60,117 bases of DNA from an uncultured Candidatus Competibacteraceae bacterium (GTDB lineage Bacteria > Pseudomonadota > Gammaproteobacteria > Competibacterales > Competibacteraceae): positions 1-60,117 of the forward strand of contig CALGOO010000171.1 in NCBI GenBank assembly GCA_937960715.1, given 5' to 3'. How positions within the stretch are numbered: position 1 is the first letter of the stretch; each line of letters starts with the position of its first letter. Below are positions 49,215-57,651 of the stretch, piece after piece. A program made the position numbers and the translations under genes. Under the pieces are notes generated by a model. That model was not told the DNA's origin and did no database searches. It saw only the letters and a list, made by a program, of their open reading frames with translations.

Positions 49215-50284
49215 AATCGCTCCCGAACGGTTGCGCCGTGCCAGTCGGTTTCCAGCCGTTCATCCTCGACTTCGGCCAGCGGCAATGCGGCGCGATAGTG
49301 GCTTTCCGCCGCGCGCTCGGTTACCCGCATGGAAGACGGCGCGGAACCGGCGTGGGCCAACTCACCGTAATCATCGTCCACCGCCGGCCCTCCCAGCGCC
49401 GCCCGCACCCGGCCCAGCGCCAGATCGCCCAGCAGCAGCACGCTCTCGAAGCATTCGTTTTCCAGCGGTTGACGCGACAGCGCGGCGTCGATCTCCGCCC
49501 AGCGTCCCGCCAGCGCGAGCACTCGCAACGCTTCCCGCCGCGCGCCGAAATCGCGGTTGCCCTCATGGACGGCCGCCAGTAAATCCAGGGCCCGTTCGAC
49601 CGGTGCGGCGGTGCCAGGATCGAGTGTCCGCCGCGCCCGCCAGTCCAGCAACCGCGCCCGTTGGACCAATTGCCACTCCAGCGCCTGGGCTGGATGAAGT
49701 CCGACAAGGGTTTCGGTCAATCGCGCCAATTCGTCCATCGCGCGGCGGCGGAAGGCGACACGGCACAGTGCCCAGAGATGCGTGGATGCGGTCAGGCGGG
49801 GATATTCGTCACGCCAGCCGGCCCAGGCGCGGGAATGCCAGTCCCAGGCAGCGGTGAAATCGCCCTGGCGCAACGCCAACTCACCCTCCAAAAAATCCAG
49901 CGGCGCGGACCATGGCCGCCGCAGGTCCGCCAGCAACCGCCGGCCCTGATCGAGCACCACGCGGCAAAAGCCGGCGGACTTGTGATCGAGACTGATATGC
50001 ACGATGGCGATCAGCGCGCTGAAGACATCGGCGGGATCGGCGGTCGCGGCCCGTTCGCTGGCCGCCTGTAACAAAGCCACCAGCGCCAGATCGTCCTCGC
50101 CGGCCTGGCGCAAGCTGTAGCCTTCCCACAGCAGCGCCCGCGTCCGCTCGCCGACCCGACCCAACGCCTCGGCCCGCTCCGCCACCTGGCGCTCCAGCCG
50201 GGCCGCCCGGCCATAATCCCCGACGACGCGAGACTGGCGGGCCTGGGCGCGCAGCGAATCGAGCGTCCGTCGGTCGGCGATCAT
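49196..50284 (-). CDS. Helical-repeat (TPR-like) protein of unknown function
   Basis: This is a 362-residue, almost entirely helical protein. Repeating Ala/Leu/Arg-rich helix pairs (ALLWEGYSLRQAGEDDLALVA, then GELALRQGDFTAAWDWHSRA and REALRVLALAGRWAEIDAAL) suggest a TPR scaffold. No signal peptide or membrane segment is seen. It sits between cnoX and the XPB-like helicase on the same strand and overlaps the latter. A role as adaptor is inferred. ATG at 50284 was chosen; the frame is open to 50386 without features. Confidence 0.75.
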   Translation of the reverse strand: MIADRRTLDSLRAQARQSRVVGDYGRAARLERQVAERAEALGRVGERTRALLWEGYSLRQAGEDDLALVALLQAASERAATADPADVFSALIAIVHISLDHKSAGFCRVVLDQGRRLLADLRRPWSAPLDFLEGELALRQGDFTAAWDWHSRAWAGWRDEYPRLTASTHLWALCRVAFRRRAMDELARLTETLVGLHPAQALEWQLVQRARLLDWRARRTLDPGTAAPVERALDLLAAVHEGNRDFGARREALRVLALAGRWAEIDAALSRQPLENECFESVLLLGDLALGRVRAALGGPAVDDDYGELAHAGSAPSSMRVTERAAESHYRAALPLAEVEDERLETDWHGATVRERLWRIWI

Positions 50285-50324
50285 CGCCGGGGCGCGCGCC
50301 GCGTCGCCGGAGGTCGAGCGGCGG

Positions 50325-51188
50325 TCAATGCAACAACGAGAACATCCGCCGCCGGTAGGTGGCCACCAGCGGATCCTGGTTGCCAAGCATCTCGAACAGC
50401 ATGATCAGACCCTTGCGGCCCGCGCCGTCCTCGAACTGGGGATGACGCCGCAGGATGTCCATGAATTGCTCCAGCGCCGCCTCGTAGTCGCCGGCCAGCA
50501 CGTAGCGGGCCGCCAGTTGTCGGCGGGAAACGCAATCATCCGGCTGCGCCCGCACCTGCGTCTCCAACGTGGCCAGGTCCGGCGCGCCCTGGACCAGATC
50601 GGCGAATTGCAGCCGCGCCAGCAAGCCGCTGGCCGGTTGCCGATCGCGCTCCTCCGCTGGCAGGCTCTGCAACAGCGTCCGCGCCTCCTCGCCCCGATCC
50701 AGTTGGATGAGCTTGTCGGCCAGCGCCACCTTCAATTCGCCGCGATCCGGCTCCTGCTTCAGCGCCTCGCGCAACAGCTCGACGGCCTGCTTCTGGCGGC
50801 CATGCTCCCAAAGCGCGTTGACCTGTTCCAGAATCTGGTCGGCGGGACCGGCGCGCAATTGATCGATCACCGCGCGATAGGCCGATTCCGGCTGCACCCC
50901 AACCATTTGATCCACGATTTGCCCCTGCCAGACCACCATCACCGTCGGCAGGCTGCGGACCCGGAAATGGCTGGCCAGGCCCTGCTCGGCGTCGGCGTTG
51001 ACCTTGGCCAGAACGAAACCGCCCCGGTATTCCTGGGCCAGCCTGGTCAGCAGGGGGGTGAGCGTCCGGCAGGGCTGGCACCAGTCGGCCCAGAAATCCA
51101 CCAGCACCGGCACGCGTTGGGAGTTTTCCACCACCACCGCGGCAAAGTTGTGTTGATTCACGTCAAAAACGTAGGGCGATTCACTCAT
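50325..51188 (-). CDS. cnoX: Chaperedoxin CnoX/YbbN-like
   Basis: This is a 287-residue protein with an N-terminal thioredoxin domain (about 1-110) carrying an active WCQPC motif (Cys37, Cys40), and a C-terminal TPR-like domain (about 115-287) that binds clients. E. coli CnoX has lost the redox pair (SQHC) and works as a holdase activated by HOCl; here the full CxxC should give true thioredoxin activity. It lies between fdxA and the TPR-like gene on the minus strand. Confidence 0.92.
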   Translation of the reverse strand: MSESPYVFDVNQHNFAAVVVENSQRVPVLVDFWADWCQPCRTLTPLLTRLAQEYRGGFVLAKVNADAEQGLASHFRVRSLPTVMVVWQGQIVDQMVGVQPESAYRAVIDQLRAGPADQILEQVNALWEHGRQKQAVELLREALKQEPDRGELKVALADKLIQLDRGEEARTLLQSLPAEERDRQPASGLLARLQFADLVQGAPDLATLETQVRAQPDDCVSRRQLAARYVLAGDYEAALEQFMDILRRHPQFEDGAGRKGLIMLFEMLGNQDPLVATYRRRMFSLLH

Positions 51189-51296
51189 CGTTGAAGATCC
51201 GCAAGGGCCGCGCCGGGCGGCGATGACATTCGGCGATGACCCGGAAATGGAGGCGCTGGCCGGGTTTTCAACGGGCAGGGCCGGGAACGTTCGGAA

Positions 51297-51620
51297 TCAG
51301 CGCTGGAGATATTGCAGCTTGTCGGGCTTGCCGTCCCAGGCGGCGGCGTCGGGCGGCGGATCCTTCTTGGCGGTGATCACCGGCCATTGCCTGGCCAGTT
51401 CGGCGTTGAGGGCCAGGAACCGTTCCTGGCCCGCCGGCACGTCGTCCTCGGCGAAAATCGCGCGGGCCGGGCATTCCGGCTCGCACAGGGTGCAATCGAT
51501 GCACTCGTCGGGATCGATGACCAGAAAGTTCGGTCCCTCGTGAAAGCAGTCCACCGGACACACTTCCACACAGTCGGTGTACTTGCACTTGATGCAATTT
51601 TCGGTGACGACGAACGTCAT
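51297..51620 (-). CDS. fdxA: 7Fe ferredoxin
   Basis: FdxA (107 residues) carries one [3Fe-4S] and one [4Fe-4S] cluster. MTFVVTENCIKCKYTDC followed by VEVCPVDCF and DECIDCTLCEPECPARAI shows the classic pattern, with one site missing its second cysteine in the 3Fe motif. The C-terminal extension typical of Azotobacter-type FdxA is present. ATG at 51620 with GGGGA upstream; an upstream ATG (51656) lacks support. Confidence 0.96.
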   Translation of the reverse strand: MTFVVTENCIKCKYTDCVEVCPVDCFHEGPNFLVIDPDECIDCTLCEPECPARAIFAEDDVPAGQERFLALNAELARQWPVITAKKDPPPDAAAWDGKPDKLQYLQR

Positions 51621-51783
51621 GGAGAGTCCCCTGAAAGGCTGGAAAGCATGAAGCACGCTATCTTGACTACCCGCATCGTCATGTGAGGCGGGAACTTCCG
51701 GAAACGAGGAAGCGCGCTATCTTAACCGCGATCCTCCGGTTTGGGCAGGTCATGCTGGCGTGCGCCCTCGCTGCGGCAAACCC

Positions 51784-54402
51784 CTAACCGGCGGCGGACC
51801 GCAGCCGCGCCAACAGTTCACCCAGCCGGCGATTGGCGACGAGATCGACTTCCGCGCCGTCGCGGGTCCGGGCGTTGCGCTCCACCAGGTCCAGGAAGCC
51901 GCGAATCCAGTCGGTGTAGTAATCCTGGTCGTAACTGGAGGGTTGTTCGCCCAGTTGCGGACCGCCGCGCGGCACCGTCCGAGGCGGAAACACCGGCCGG
52001 GGACCCGTTTCCAGCGCCAGCGTCGGCCGCTGCTCCAGCGCCAGGACGTCATACCCCAGGAAGTCCACGTAACCATTGAGCAGGTTGGTGGTCAACCGGG
52101 CCGGCAACGCCACGATCTGTTCGAATTTCATGCGAAAACCGGTTACCTGGCGCACCAGCGCTTCGATGCGCTCCTCCAGTTTCAAGCGCTGCGCGCCGGC
52201 GATCAACTCCTTGACGAACTCGGCCATGGCGGCTTCCGGCACCCGATAATAATCGCACAGCGACTTGTTGCCGCTCAGATCGTGCAAATCCCGCATCCAT
52301 TCCGCCACCGCCTCGCGGGCGAACAGCGCGGCGTCGTCCCGGCGGGGCGCCTCGGTCGGTTCACCCGTCGACGGGGCTCCCAACCCCAGCAACGCCTTCA
52401 TCTTGCCGGTATCCACCACCGCGCCGATGGTCGGGGCGCCGATCGCCTGCTTCTCGTCCGGCAACCGGGTCTCGATCCGGTAATAGATACCTTCCAGTTC
52501 GTCGCTGTCGGCCTGCAACGCGCGCAGCAATTCGCCGAAACGCTGCTCGCCGGCGCAGTCGATCAGACTGCCGGCCACCTGCCGCGCCGCCGCCCGGCGC
52601 TTTTCCAACTCCCGCTCCGGGTTGTCGCTGACGTAGTAATGGGCCATGCGCTCGATCATCTGTTCGCTCAGCCGCGCCACCTGCCCGGCCAGTTGCTGGT
52701 GCTTGAGTTCGGGATTGCACAGCGGGCGCAGGCTCTCGGCCAGATAGCCGACGCCGCCGTCGTTGAGGGCGAAACCGGCCTCCCAGGCTTGTTCGGGATT
52801 CTGGAAATGGGCGCTGGCGGCGGCATCCTTCAGAAACGCCTGTCGGAACTGCTCGATCCGCTTGCGCTCGCCGGGCCGGACGTTCAACTCCTGGCCGTTC
52901 TCGTCGTAGTCGAAGATGTTCTTGGCCTTGAAGTTGGGATTGCGCAGCCAGAAGCTGTTGCGGAACGGCCCCTGGGCGTCCCACTGGTGGGGCCAGTCGT
53001 GTTGCTTGCCGAAGAAGTTGAGTAGCGAACTTTCCAGCCGGGTGATCCAGCGGCTTTCCGGCGAGCGCTCGCCCGCCTTCTCCTCGAACTCCATGTCGAA
53101 CTTGGTCAGCACCAGAAACAGCGCGGTCGGCTGTTGCGACCGCTGTTCCGGGGTCGCGCCGTGGGTGGACACGATCCAGTCGAACACCATCTCCGGCAGG
53201 GTCTTGACCTCCTGATTGCTGGGGCCGATGCACAGCAACATGCTGGTCAGTTCCTGCTCGGCGCAGTACCGCTCGAACAGATAGGCCACCTTGCCCCGCA
53301 GGAACAGGCTCCACAGGGCGTCCGCGCCTTGCAAAAAGGTCGGCAAGTCCTTGATCTGCTCGCGGGAACGGGCACCGGGGAAGTCGAGCAGATCGGTATG
53401 CTGGAAGAAGTCCCAGGGCTGCTCGTTGATGACGATGCGCAACTCGGCGATCAGCGCCGTCACCTCGTTGCGCGGCAGGGTCACCCGCGCGCCGCCGCTG
53501 CCGATCAGAGCCAGCGTTCCGCCGCCGCCGGTTCCCAGGCCCTTGAGGGTCTGCACGTCGATGATGCTCTGCTCGCGGGGAAGCAGCGCCTCCAGCCCGG
53601 CGCTGGCGTCGGCGGCGAAACCCAGTCCCTGCAAGCCGGTGTAAAGCCGGACATAAAGCTGGCCGAACGCCTCCACCCCGCCCCAGATCACGCCAAACAG
53701 CTTGGCGCGGTCCTGAATTCGCAGCCGGGGGGCCAGTTGCGCGGCCTGTTCCCAGTAGCCGTGCCGCAACAGACGCACCCGCTCCTGGCCTTTGAAGTAA
53801 CGCTCGAAATAGGCTTGCAGGTCGTAAACGTCCTCGGCGGTCAGTGGGTCCACCGGCTGCGGTTGCGCCGCCGGGGCGAGCGCGGTCAGCAGTTCGGTCA
53901 ACTGGGCCTGGGTCAACGCTACGTCGTCGCTGTGGTCGCAGTCGGCGTAGTAGGTGTTGCCGAGAATCTTGACCAGATCGGTTTGGGTCAGCAGCCGCAT
54001 TTGCACCGGGGCGGCGGACGTGGCGCCCGCGGCCGGCTGCAGGGTGAAGCGGGTCACCAGGCCGGTGGATTCGCGCCCGCCTTCCGGGTTGATGTCGCGG
54101 ATGAAGTCGATGTCCTGGCCAGCGAAATCGGCCAGCAGCGGTGCGTTGCCCTTGCGGGCCAGGGCCGAGATCAGATAGGACTTGCCGGACTGGCTGGGAC
54201 CGAACACGCCGACGCACATCGGCCGTTGCGCCGCCTGGTCCAGCCGGCGGGCCTGGGCGGCGAGCCGGCGGAATTCCTTGGTCAGCCCGGCCTTTTCCTG
54301 GCGGACCCGCTCGGCGTTGTCGTCCAGCCAGGTCAGGAATTCGGCGCCGACCTGTTCCAGGGTGCGGCAAGTATTGCTGAGGGTGGCGTCGGTGGCGGTC
54401 AT
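51784..54402 (-). CDS. SrfC-like GTPase/P-loop protein
   Basis: This is an 872-residue protein. The P-loop GPSQSGKS (68-75), DFPGAR (340-345, G3-like) and TKFD (433-436, G4-like) mark a dynamin/Era-like G domain interrupted by long inserts. Helical regions follow to the end. The sequence matches, by recall, the putative virulence effector SrfC (SsrB-regulated factor) of Salmonella and relatives. It has no signal peptide. A SrfB-like gene lies upstream on the same strand, separated by three other genes, and a SrfA-like gene lies at 8771. The biochemical role of SrfC is not established. Confidence 0.8.
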   Translation of the reverse strand: MTATDATLSNTCRTLEQVGAEFLTWLDDNAERVRQEKAGLTKEFRRLAAQARRLDQAAQRPMCVGVFGPSQSGKSYLISALARKGNAPLLADFAGQDIDFIRDINPEGGRESTGLVTRFTLQPAAGATSAAPVQMRLLTQTDLVKILGNTYYADCDHSDDVALTQAQLTELLTALAPAAQPQPVDPLTAEDVYDLQAYFERYFKGQERVRLLRHGYWEQAAQLAPRLRIQDRAKLFGVIWGGVEAFGQLYVRLYTGLQGLGFAADASAGLEALLPREQSIIDVQTLKGLGTGGGGTLALIGSGGARVTLPRNEVTALIAELRIVINEQPWDFFQHTDLLDFPGARSREQIKDLPTFLQGADALWSLFLRGKVAYLFERYCAEQELTSMLLCIGPSNQEVKTLPEMVFDWIVSTHGATPEQRSQQPTALFLVLTKFDMEFEEKAGERSPESRWITRLESSLLNFFGKQHDWPHQWDAQGPFRNSFWLRNPNFKAKNIFDYDENGQELNVRPGERKRIEQFRQAFLKDAAASAHFQNPEQAWEAGFALNDGGVGYLAESLRPLCNPELKHQQLAGQVARLSEQMIERMAHYYVSDNPERELEKRRAAARQVAGSLIDCAGEQRFGELLRALQADSDELEGIYYRIETRLPDEKQAIGAPTIGAVVDTGKMKALLGLGAPSTGEPTEAPRRDDAALFAREAVAEWMRDLHDLSGNKSLCDYYRVPEAAMAEFVKELIAGAQRLKLEERIEALVRQVTGFRMKFEQIVALPARLTTNLLNGYVDFLGYDVLALEQRPTLALETGPRPVFPPRTVPRGGPQLGEQPSSYDQDYYTDWIRGFLDLVERNARTRDGAEVDLVANRRLGELLARLRSAAG

Positions 54403-54422
54403 GGCGAATTCGCTGGCGATGG

Positions 54423-56147
54423 TTAACGGGGCGTTCGAGACATTGTAGCGCAGCCGGACGGGTCGATTGAGCGTGATGCCAGGTCGTCGTCGACCGTGTC
54501 TCGGCAGGTTTCGTCCACGAATCGGGCCAGGTGATCGCCAATCAGGGAATAGGGCAGCAGCACCTCGTTGGCGCCGCTGGTTTTCAGGACTTCCACCTCA
54601 TGCGCCGAATCCGCCGTGGCGACGATGACCGCATTCGGCGCCAAGGCCCGACAAGTGGTCACGATAGCTTGGTTACTGGTGCCCTTGAGCATCATATCGG
54701 GAATGGTGGACAGGATGATTTCCGCGGTGGCGACATGGGCGTGTTCCAGGGTGTCCCGACTGCTGATATCGCCAAACAGTCCCTTGATATTTCGGTCGCC
54801 CAATTCCTTCAACACTTCCAGATTGAAGTCGATCACCAGAATCTTCCGCAAGAGTTCCGGGTTAGTGATCTCCAGTTGCTCGATAAAAGCTCTGGCTCCA
54901 CGATGATAGCCCAGCAGCACTACCGGATAATGATCGTATTCATCCTCCGTCACGGATTCCCTGACCTTGTGGTGAAAACCCATTCTGGTGAGCCATTGGT
55001 CGAACGCCAGGTAGGCCTGGTGATTGCCATTGATGAAATAGCTGGACAGGACCGAGGTAAACGCCATCGCATAGATGATCAGCGACATCATGCGTTGGTC
55101 GATGTGACCGTAACCCACGCCCAATGCCGCCACCACCAGGGAAAACTCACTGATCTGGGAAAGATTCAGGCTGGCGGTAAAACTGGTTCGTCGCCCGCTG
55201 CCGGCAAGGGAAAGCAGCGGATAGATGATCAAGAAGCGGGATGCGATGACGAACAGGACGATGACGACGGCTATGCTCAACAGGGCAACGTCCGGAACCG
55301 GGATCTTCATGCCGATGGAGAGGAAAAACAGGGTCAGAAAAAAATCGCGCAGCGGGAGGACCTTGGCCGTGACATGGATGCTGTACGGAAAGGTCGAGAT
55401 GGCCGCCCCGGCGATCAGGGCGCCCATTTCCATGGAAAGGCCGATCCAGGCCGCCAGGCCCGCCATCAACGCGCACCAGGCAACCGACATGGCCACGACC
55501 ATTTCCGGTGTGTCCGCGATCTTTGCGAAGACCCACTCCAGCAAATACTTGCTGAGGAGAAAGCCCATCGCCAAGAGCGCCAGGCTCTTACCCAGCGCCA
55601 TGACGACGAGCATCAGCCGGGGATCGGTGAGATGCGGCTGCAAGGCCAGAATCAGGATCGCCCACAGGTCCTGGAAGATGAGAATTCCCAGGGTGATTCG
55701 ACCGGGCAGGGTATCCAGTTCAAACTTGTCATACAGGAGCTTGACGACAATGGCGGTGCTGCTCAAGGCGCAGAACATCGCCAAGTAAAGGGCCTCGATG
55801 CGGCCTTGACCCAGGTCGTAGCCCAACAGCATGAAGAATCCCACGCCCATCAATATCGAGAGGGGAAATTGACCGATGCCGGGATAAAGCAATTGCCGTC
55901 CCGACGACAGCAAATGGGAGGGATTGAGTTCCAGGCCGATGATGAACAGCAGCAGGATCAGGCCGAGTTCGGAAATGACTTCAATATCCGCTGGATCGGA
56001 TACCAGCCCGAGGCCAATTTCGGGTCCGATCACCGCGCCGGCGACCAGATACCCCAGAATCACCGGCTGGCGGAAGAACTGGAAGGTAAAGCCCAGCACC
56101 GTGGCCGCCAGGATGGCAATACCGATTTGAGGAAGAATGCCGTGCAT
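54423..56147 (-). CDS. Kef/CPA2-type cation:proton antiporter with RCK domain
   Basis: This is a 574-residue protein. Residues 1 to about 380 hold a dozen membrane helices of the CPA2 type (GYLVAGAVIGPEIG at 32-45, LFIIGLELNP, the SSTAIVVKLL segment). The C-terminal cytoplasmic TrkA-N/RCK-like domain (about 405-540) has a degenerate dinucleotide motif (VVLLGYHRGARAF). Such proteins exchange K+ or Na+ for H+ under nucleotide or glutathione control. It lies 20 bp before srfC, which suggests co-transcription. Confidence 0.9.
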   Translation of the reverse strand: MHGILPQIGIAILAATVLGFTFQFFRQPVILGYLVAGAVIGPEIGLGLVSDPADIEVISELGLILLLFIIGLELNPSHLLSSGRQLLYPGIGQFPLSILMGVGFFMLLGYDLGQGRIEALYLAMFCALSSTAIVVKLLYDKFELDTLPGRITLGILIFQDLWAILILALQPHLTDPRLMLVVMALGKSLALLAMGFLLSKYLLEWVFAKIADTPEMVVAMSVAWCALMAGLAAWIGLSMEMGALIAGAAISTFPYSIHVTAKVLPLRDFFLTLFFLSIGMKIPVPDVALLSIAVVIVLFVIASRFLIIYPLLSLAGSGRRTSFTASLNLSQISEFSLVVAALGVGYGHIDQRMMSLIIYAMAFTSVLSSYFINGNHQAYLAFDQWLTRMGFHHKVRESVTEDEYDHYPVVLLGYHRGARAFIEQLEITNPELLRKILVIDFNLEVLKELGDRNIKGLFGDISSRDTLEHAHVATAEIILSTIPDMMLKGTSNQAIVTTCRALAPNAVIVATADSAHEVEVLKTSGANEVLLPYSLIGDHLARFVDETCRDTVDDDLASRSIDPSGCATMSRTPR

Positions 56148-56244
56148 GAGAGCCTATGCGAAAAATATGGGTCAAATGAAATAGTCACGAAAAAAACACA
56201 ACGGTTTACCACTTAGAGCCATACCCTGATTCCTGTATGGGCTC

Positions 56245-56865
56245 TTAAATTTTTTGCAATATTCCGAGTATCACCGTGAATAGTTCCTCTAAATCTTCCG
56301 GGACCCGATAGGTATGCAAATCTCGATGGATGCTTTTTTCTTTTCTGTTCAGAATTCCAAAACGCCAAAGCTCGCCGATGCTAACCGCGCCATAAATTGA
56401 ACCTGGTGATTTTGGCTCCCTGTACATATCCAACGCTATCATTTCGGCTATAAGCTGATTGAATCCCTTGTCAATATCCCCCTTTTTGGCTTCAATGACG
56501 ATGATCTCCTGATCGGAGTAAACCAAATAATCGAGCGATCCACTCAGTCTATTGTCAACGTCAATCTGGTATTCGACATTGATTTTCGCTTTTGCACCGC
56601 GGATGATCTCCCACAAAACTGGAGCAATCATGAAATCCCTTTTCGCCATCTCGGAATCCAGGGTAATCTTTGGCAAGATTTCATAGAAATTTTCCCGCAA
56701 GACCATTATCGATTTTTTATCCACATTCGTTGCAGCCGGTAGATCAAGGATTTTGGTTGCAAACGAGTAACCAAAGGCGTTAGCGATCTCTTCGGTCGTA
56801 TTGGTAAAATAAAAGTAATCACTGAACGTATATTTTTTCTCTTCCTTAAAGATCACTTTGCCCAT
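56245..56865 (-). CDS. PD-(D/E)XK nuclease-like protein, likely acquired
   Basis: This 206-residue protein has the restriction-nuclease core LSGSLDYLVYSDQEIIVIEAKKGD (Asp112, Glu125, Lys127). No family name can be given. The gene is strikingly AT-rich and uses Lys/Ile/Asn codons unlike its neighbours, a clear sign of horizontal acquisition. It separates the membrane protein gene (56999) from the antiporter within an otherwise colinear Srf-type cluster. Confidence 0.8.
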   Translation of the reverse strand: MGKVIFKEEKKYTFSDYFYFTNTTEEIANAFGYSFATKILDLPAATNVDKKSIMVLRENFYEILPKITLDSEMAKRDFMIAPVLWEIIRGAKAKINVEYQIDVDNRLSGSLDYLVYSDQEIIVIEAKKGDIDKGFNQLIAEMIALDMYREPKSPGSIYGAVSIGELWRFGILNRKEKSIHRDLHTYRVPEDLEELFTVILGILQKI

Positions 56866-56998
56866 ATTTTCATCTCCAGACAGGGTATTTGCGCATTCAC
56901 CGCATTCATTCAGCCATCTCTCCTTCCACCAATGGATAACCCTTGGAAAAATTCAAAACCCAACCCGTCTCCCACAGGCGGGCGAGAGAAGTGAATGG

Positions 56999-57637
56999 TT
57001 ACACGCCCCCGAACACCCAAATCCCGGCCAGCGCCGCGCCGAGCAAAACCAGGGCCGCGATGCGCAGCACTCGCCGCTGGCGGTCATACGCCGTCCGATC
57101 CACTACCTTGCCCAGCAGCGGGACGCCGTCGGGTTGCAGCGCGACCAGTTCGTTGCCCGGCTTCAGTTCCCGACAATGAACCTGGACCTCGATTTCCCGG
57201 CGTGGCGGCGGACTCCAGCGAAACGACGGATTGATCAGCGCATGAGCCGGATCCGTCGGCGAGCGGCTCGCCAATGGGTGCAGCATGGTCAGCACGCCGT
57301 CGCGGCCAGCCCGTTCGATGGGCGCCAACCGAAAGGCTTGCGGCGCGCAATCCCGCAGCAGTTGGTCAGCGGTGTTCAGGGAACGCGCCAACCGGTGATC
57401 CAGATACCACATCAACCCACCCAGCAACGCCACGATCGGCAACATCAGCAGGCCGATCAACCCCAGCAACAGCAGGTTCGTGCCATCCTGGCTGGTGAAG
57501 GCGATCGCCATCTCGAACAGCAGCGTGCCCGCCACGGTCAGGAACAGCAGCAGGCTCAGCAACCGCAACCGCCGACGATGGACGGCAGCCAGCTTTTGCA
57601 GGCTGGGATGCAGGGGAGTGGTGGGAGTGACGGTCAT
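56999..57637 (-). CDS. Three-helix membrane protein encoded next to srfB
   Basis: This is a 212-residue protein. There are two N-terminal membrane helices (about 25-46 and 54-78), a soluble region (about 85-185) and a C-terminal helix (about 190-208). I do not recognise the family. It begins 14 bp after the srfB stop, so it is probably part of the same operon. It may anchor the SrfB-like protein at the membrane; that is inferred from position only. Confidence 0.7.
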   Translation of the reverse strand: MTVTPTTPLHPSLQKLAAVHRRRLRLLSLLLFLTVAGTLLFEMAIAFTSQDGTNLLLLGLIGLLMLPIVALLGGLMWYLDHRLARSLNTADQLLRDCAPQAFRLAPIERAGRDGVLTMLHPLASRSPTDPAHALINPSFRWSPPPRREIEVQVHCRELKPGNELVALQPDGVPLLGKVVDRTAYDRQRRVLRIAALVLLGAALAGIWVFGGV

Positions 57638-57651
57638 GAGGAGCGTCCTGG

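Noticed and set aside
53134..54426. 430-codon plus-strand frame opposite srfC
   Set aside because: Antisense shadow without coding features; Walker A and G-motifs are on the minus strand.
54531..56216. 561-codon open frame on the plus strand opposite the antiporter
   Set aside because: Antisense shadow rich in Gln/Arg/His; the opposite strand encodes a full CPA2 antiporter.
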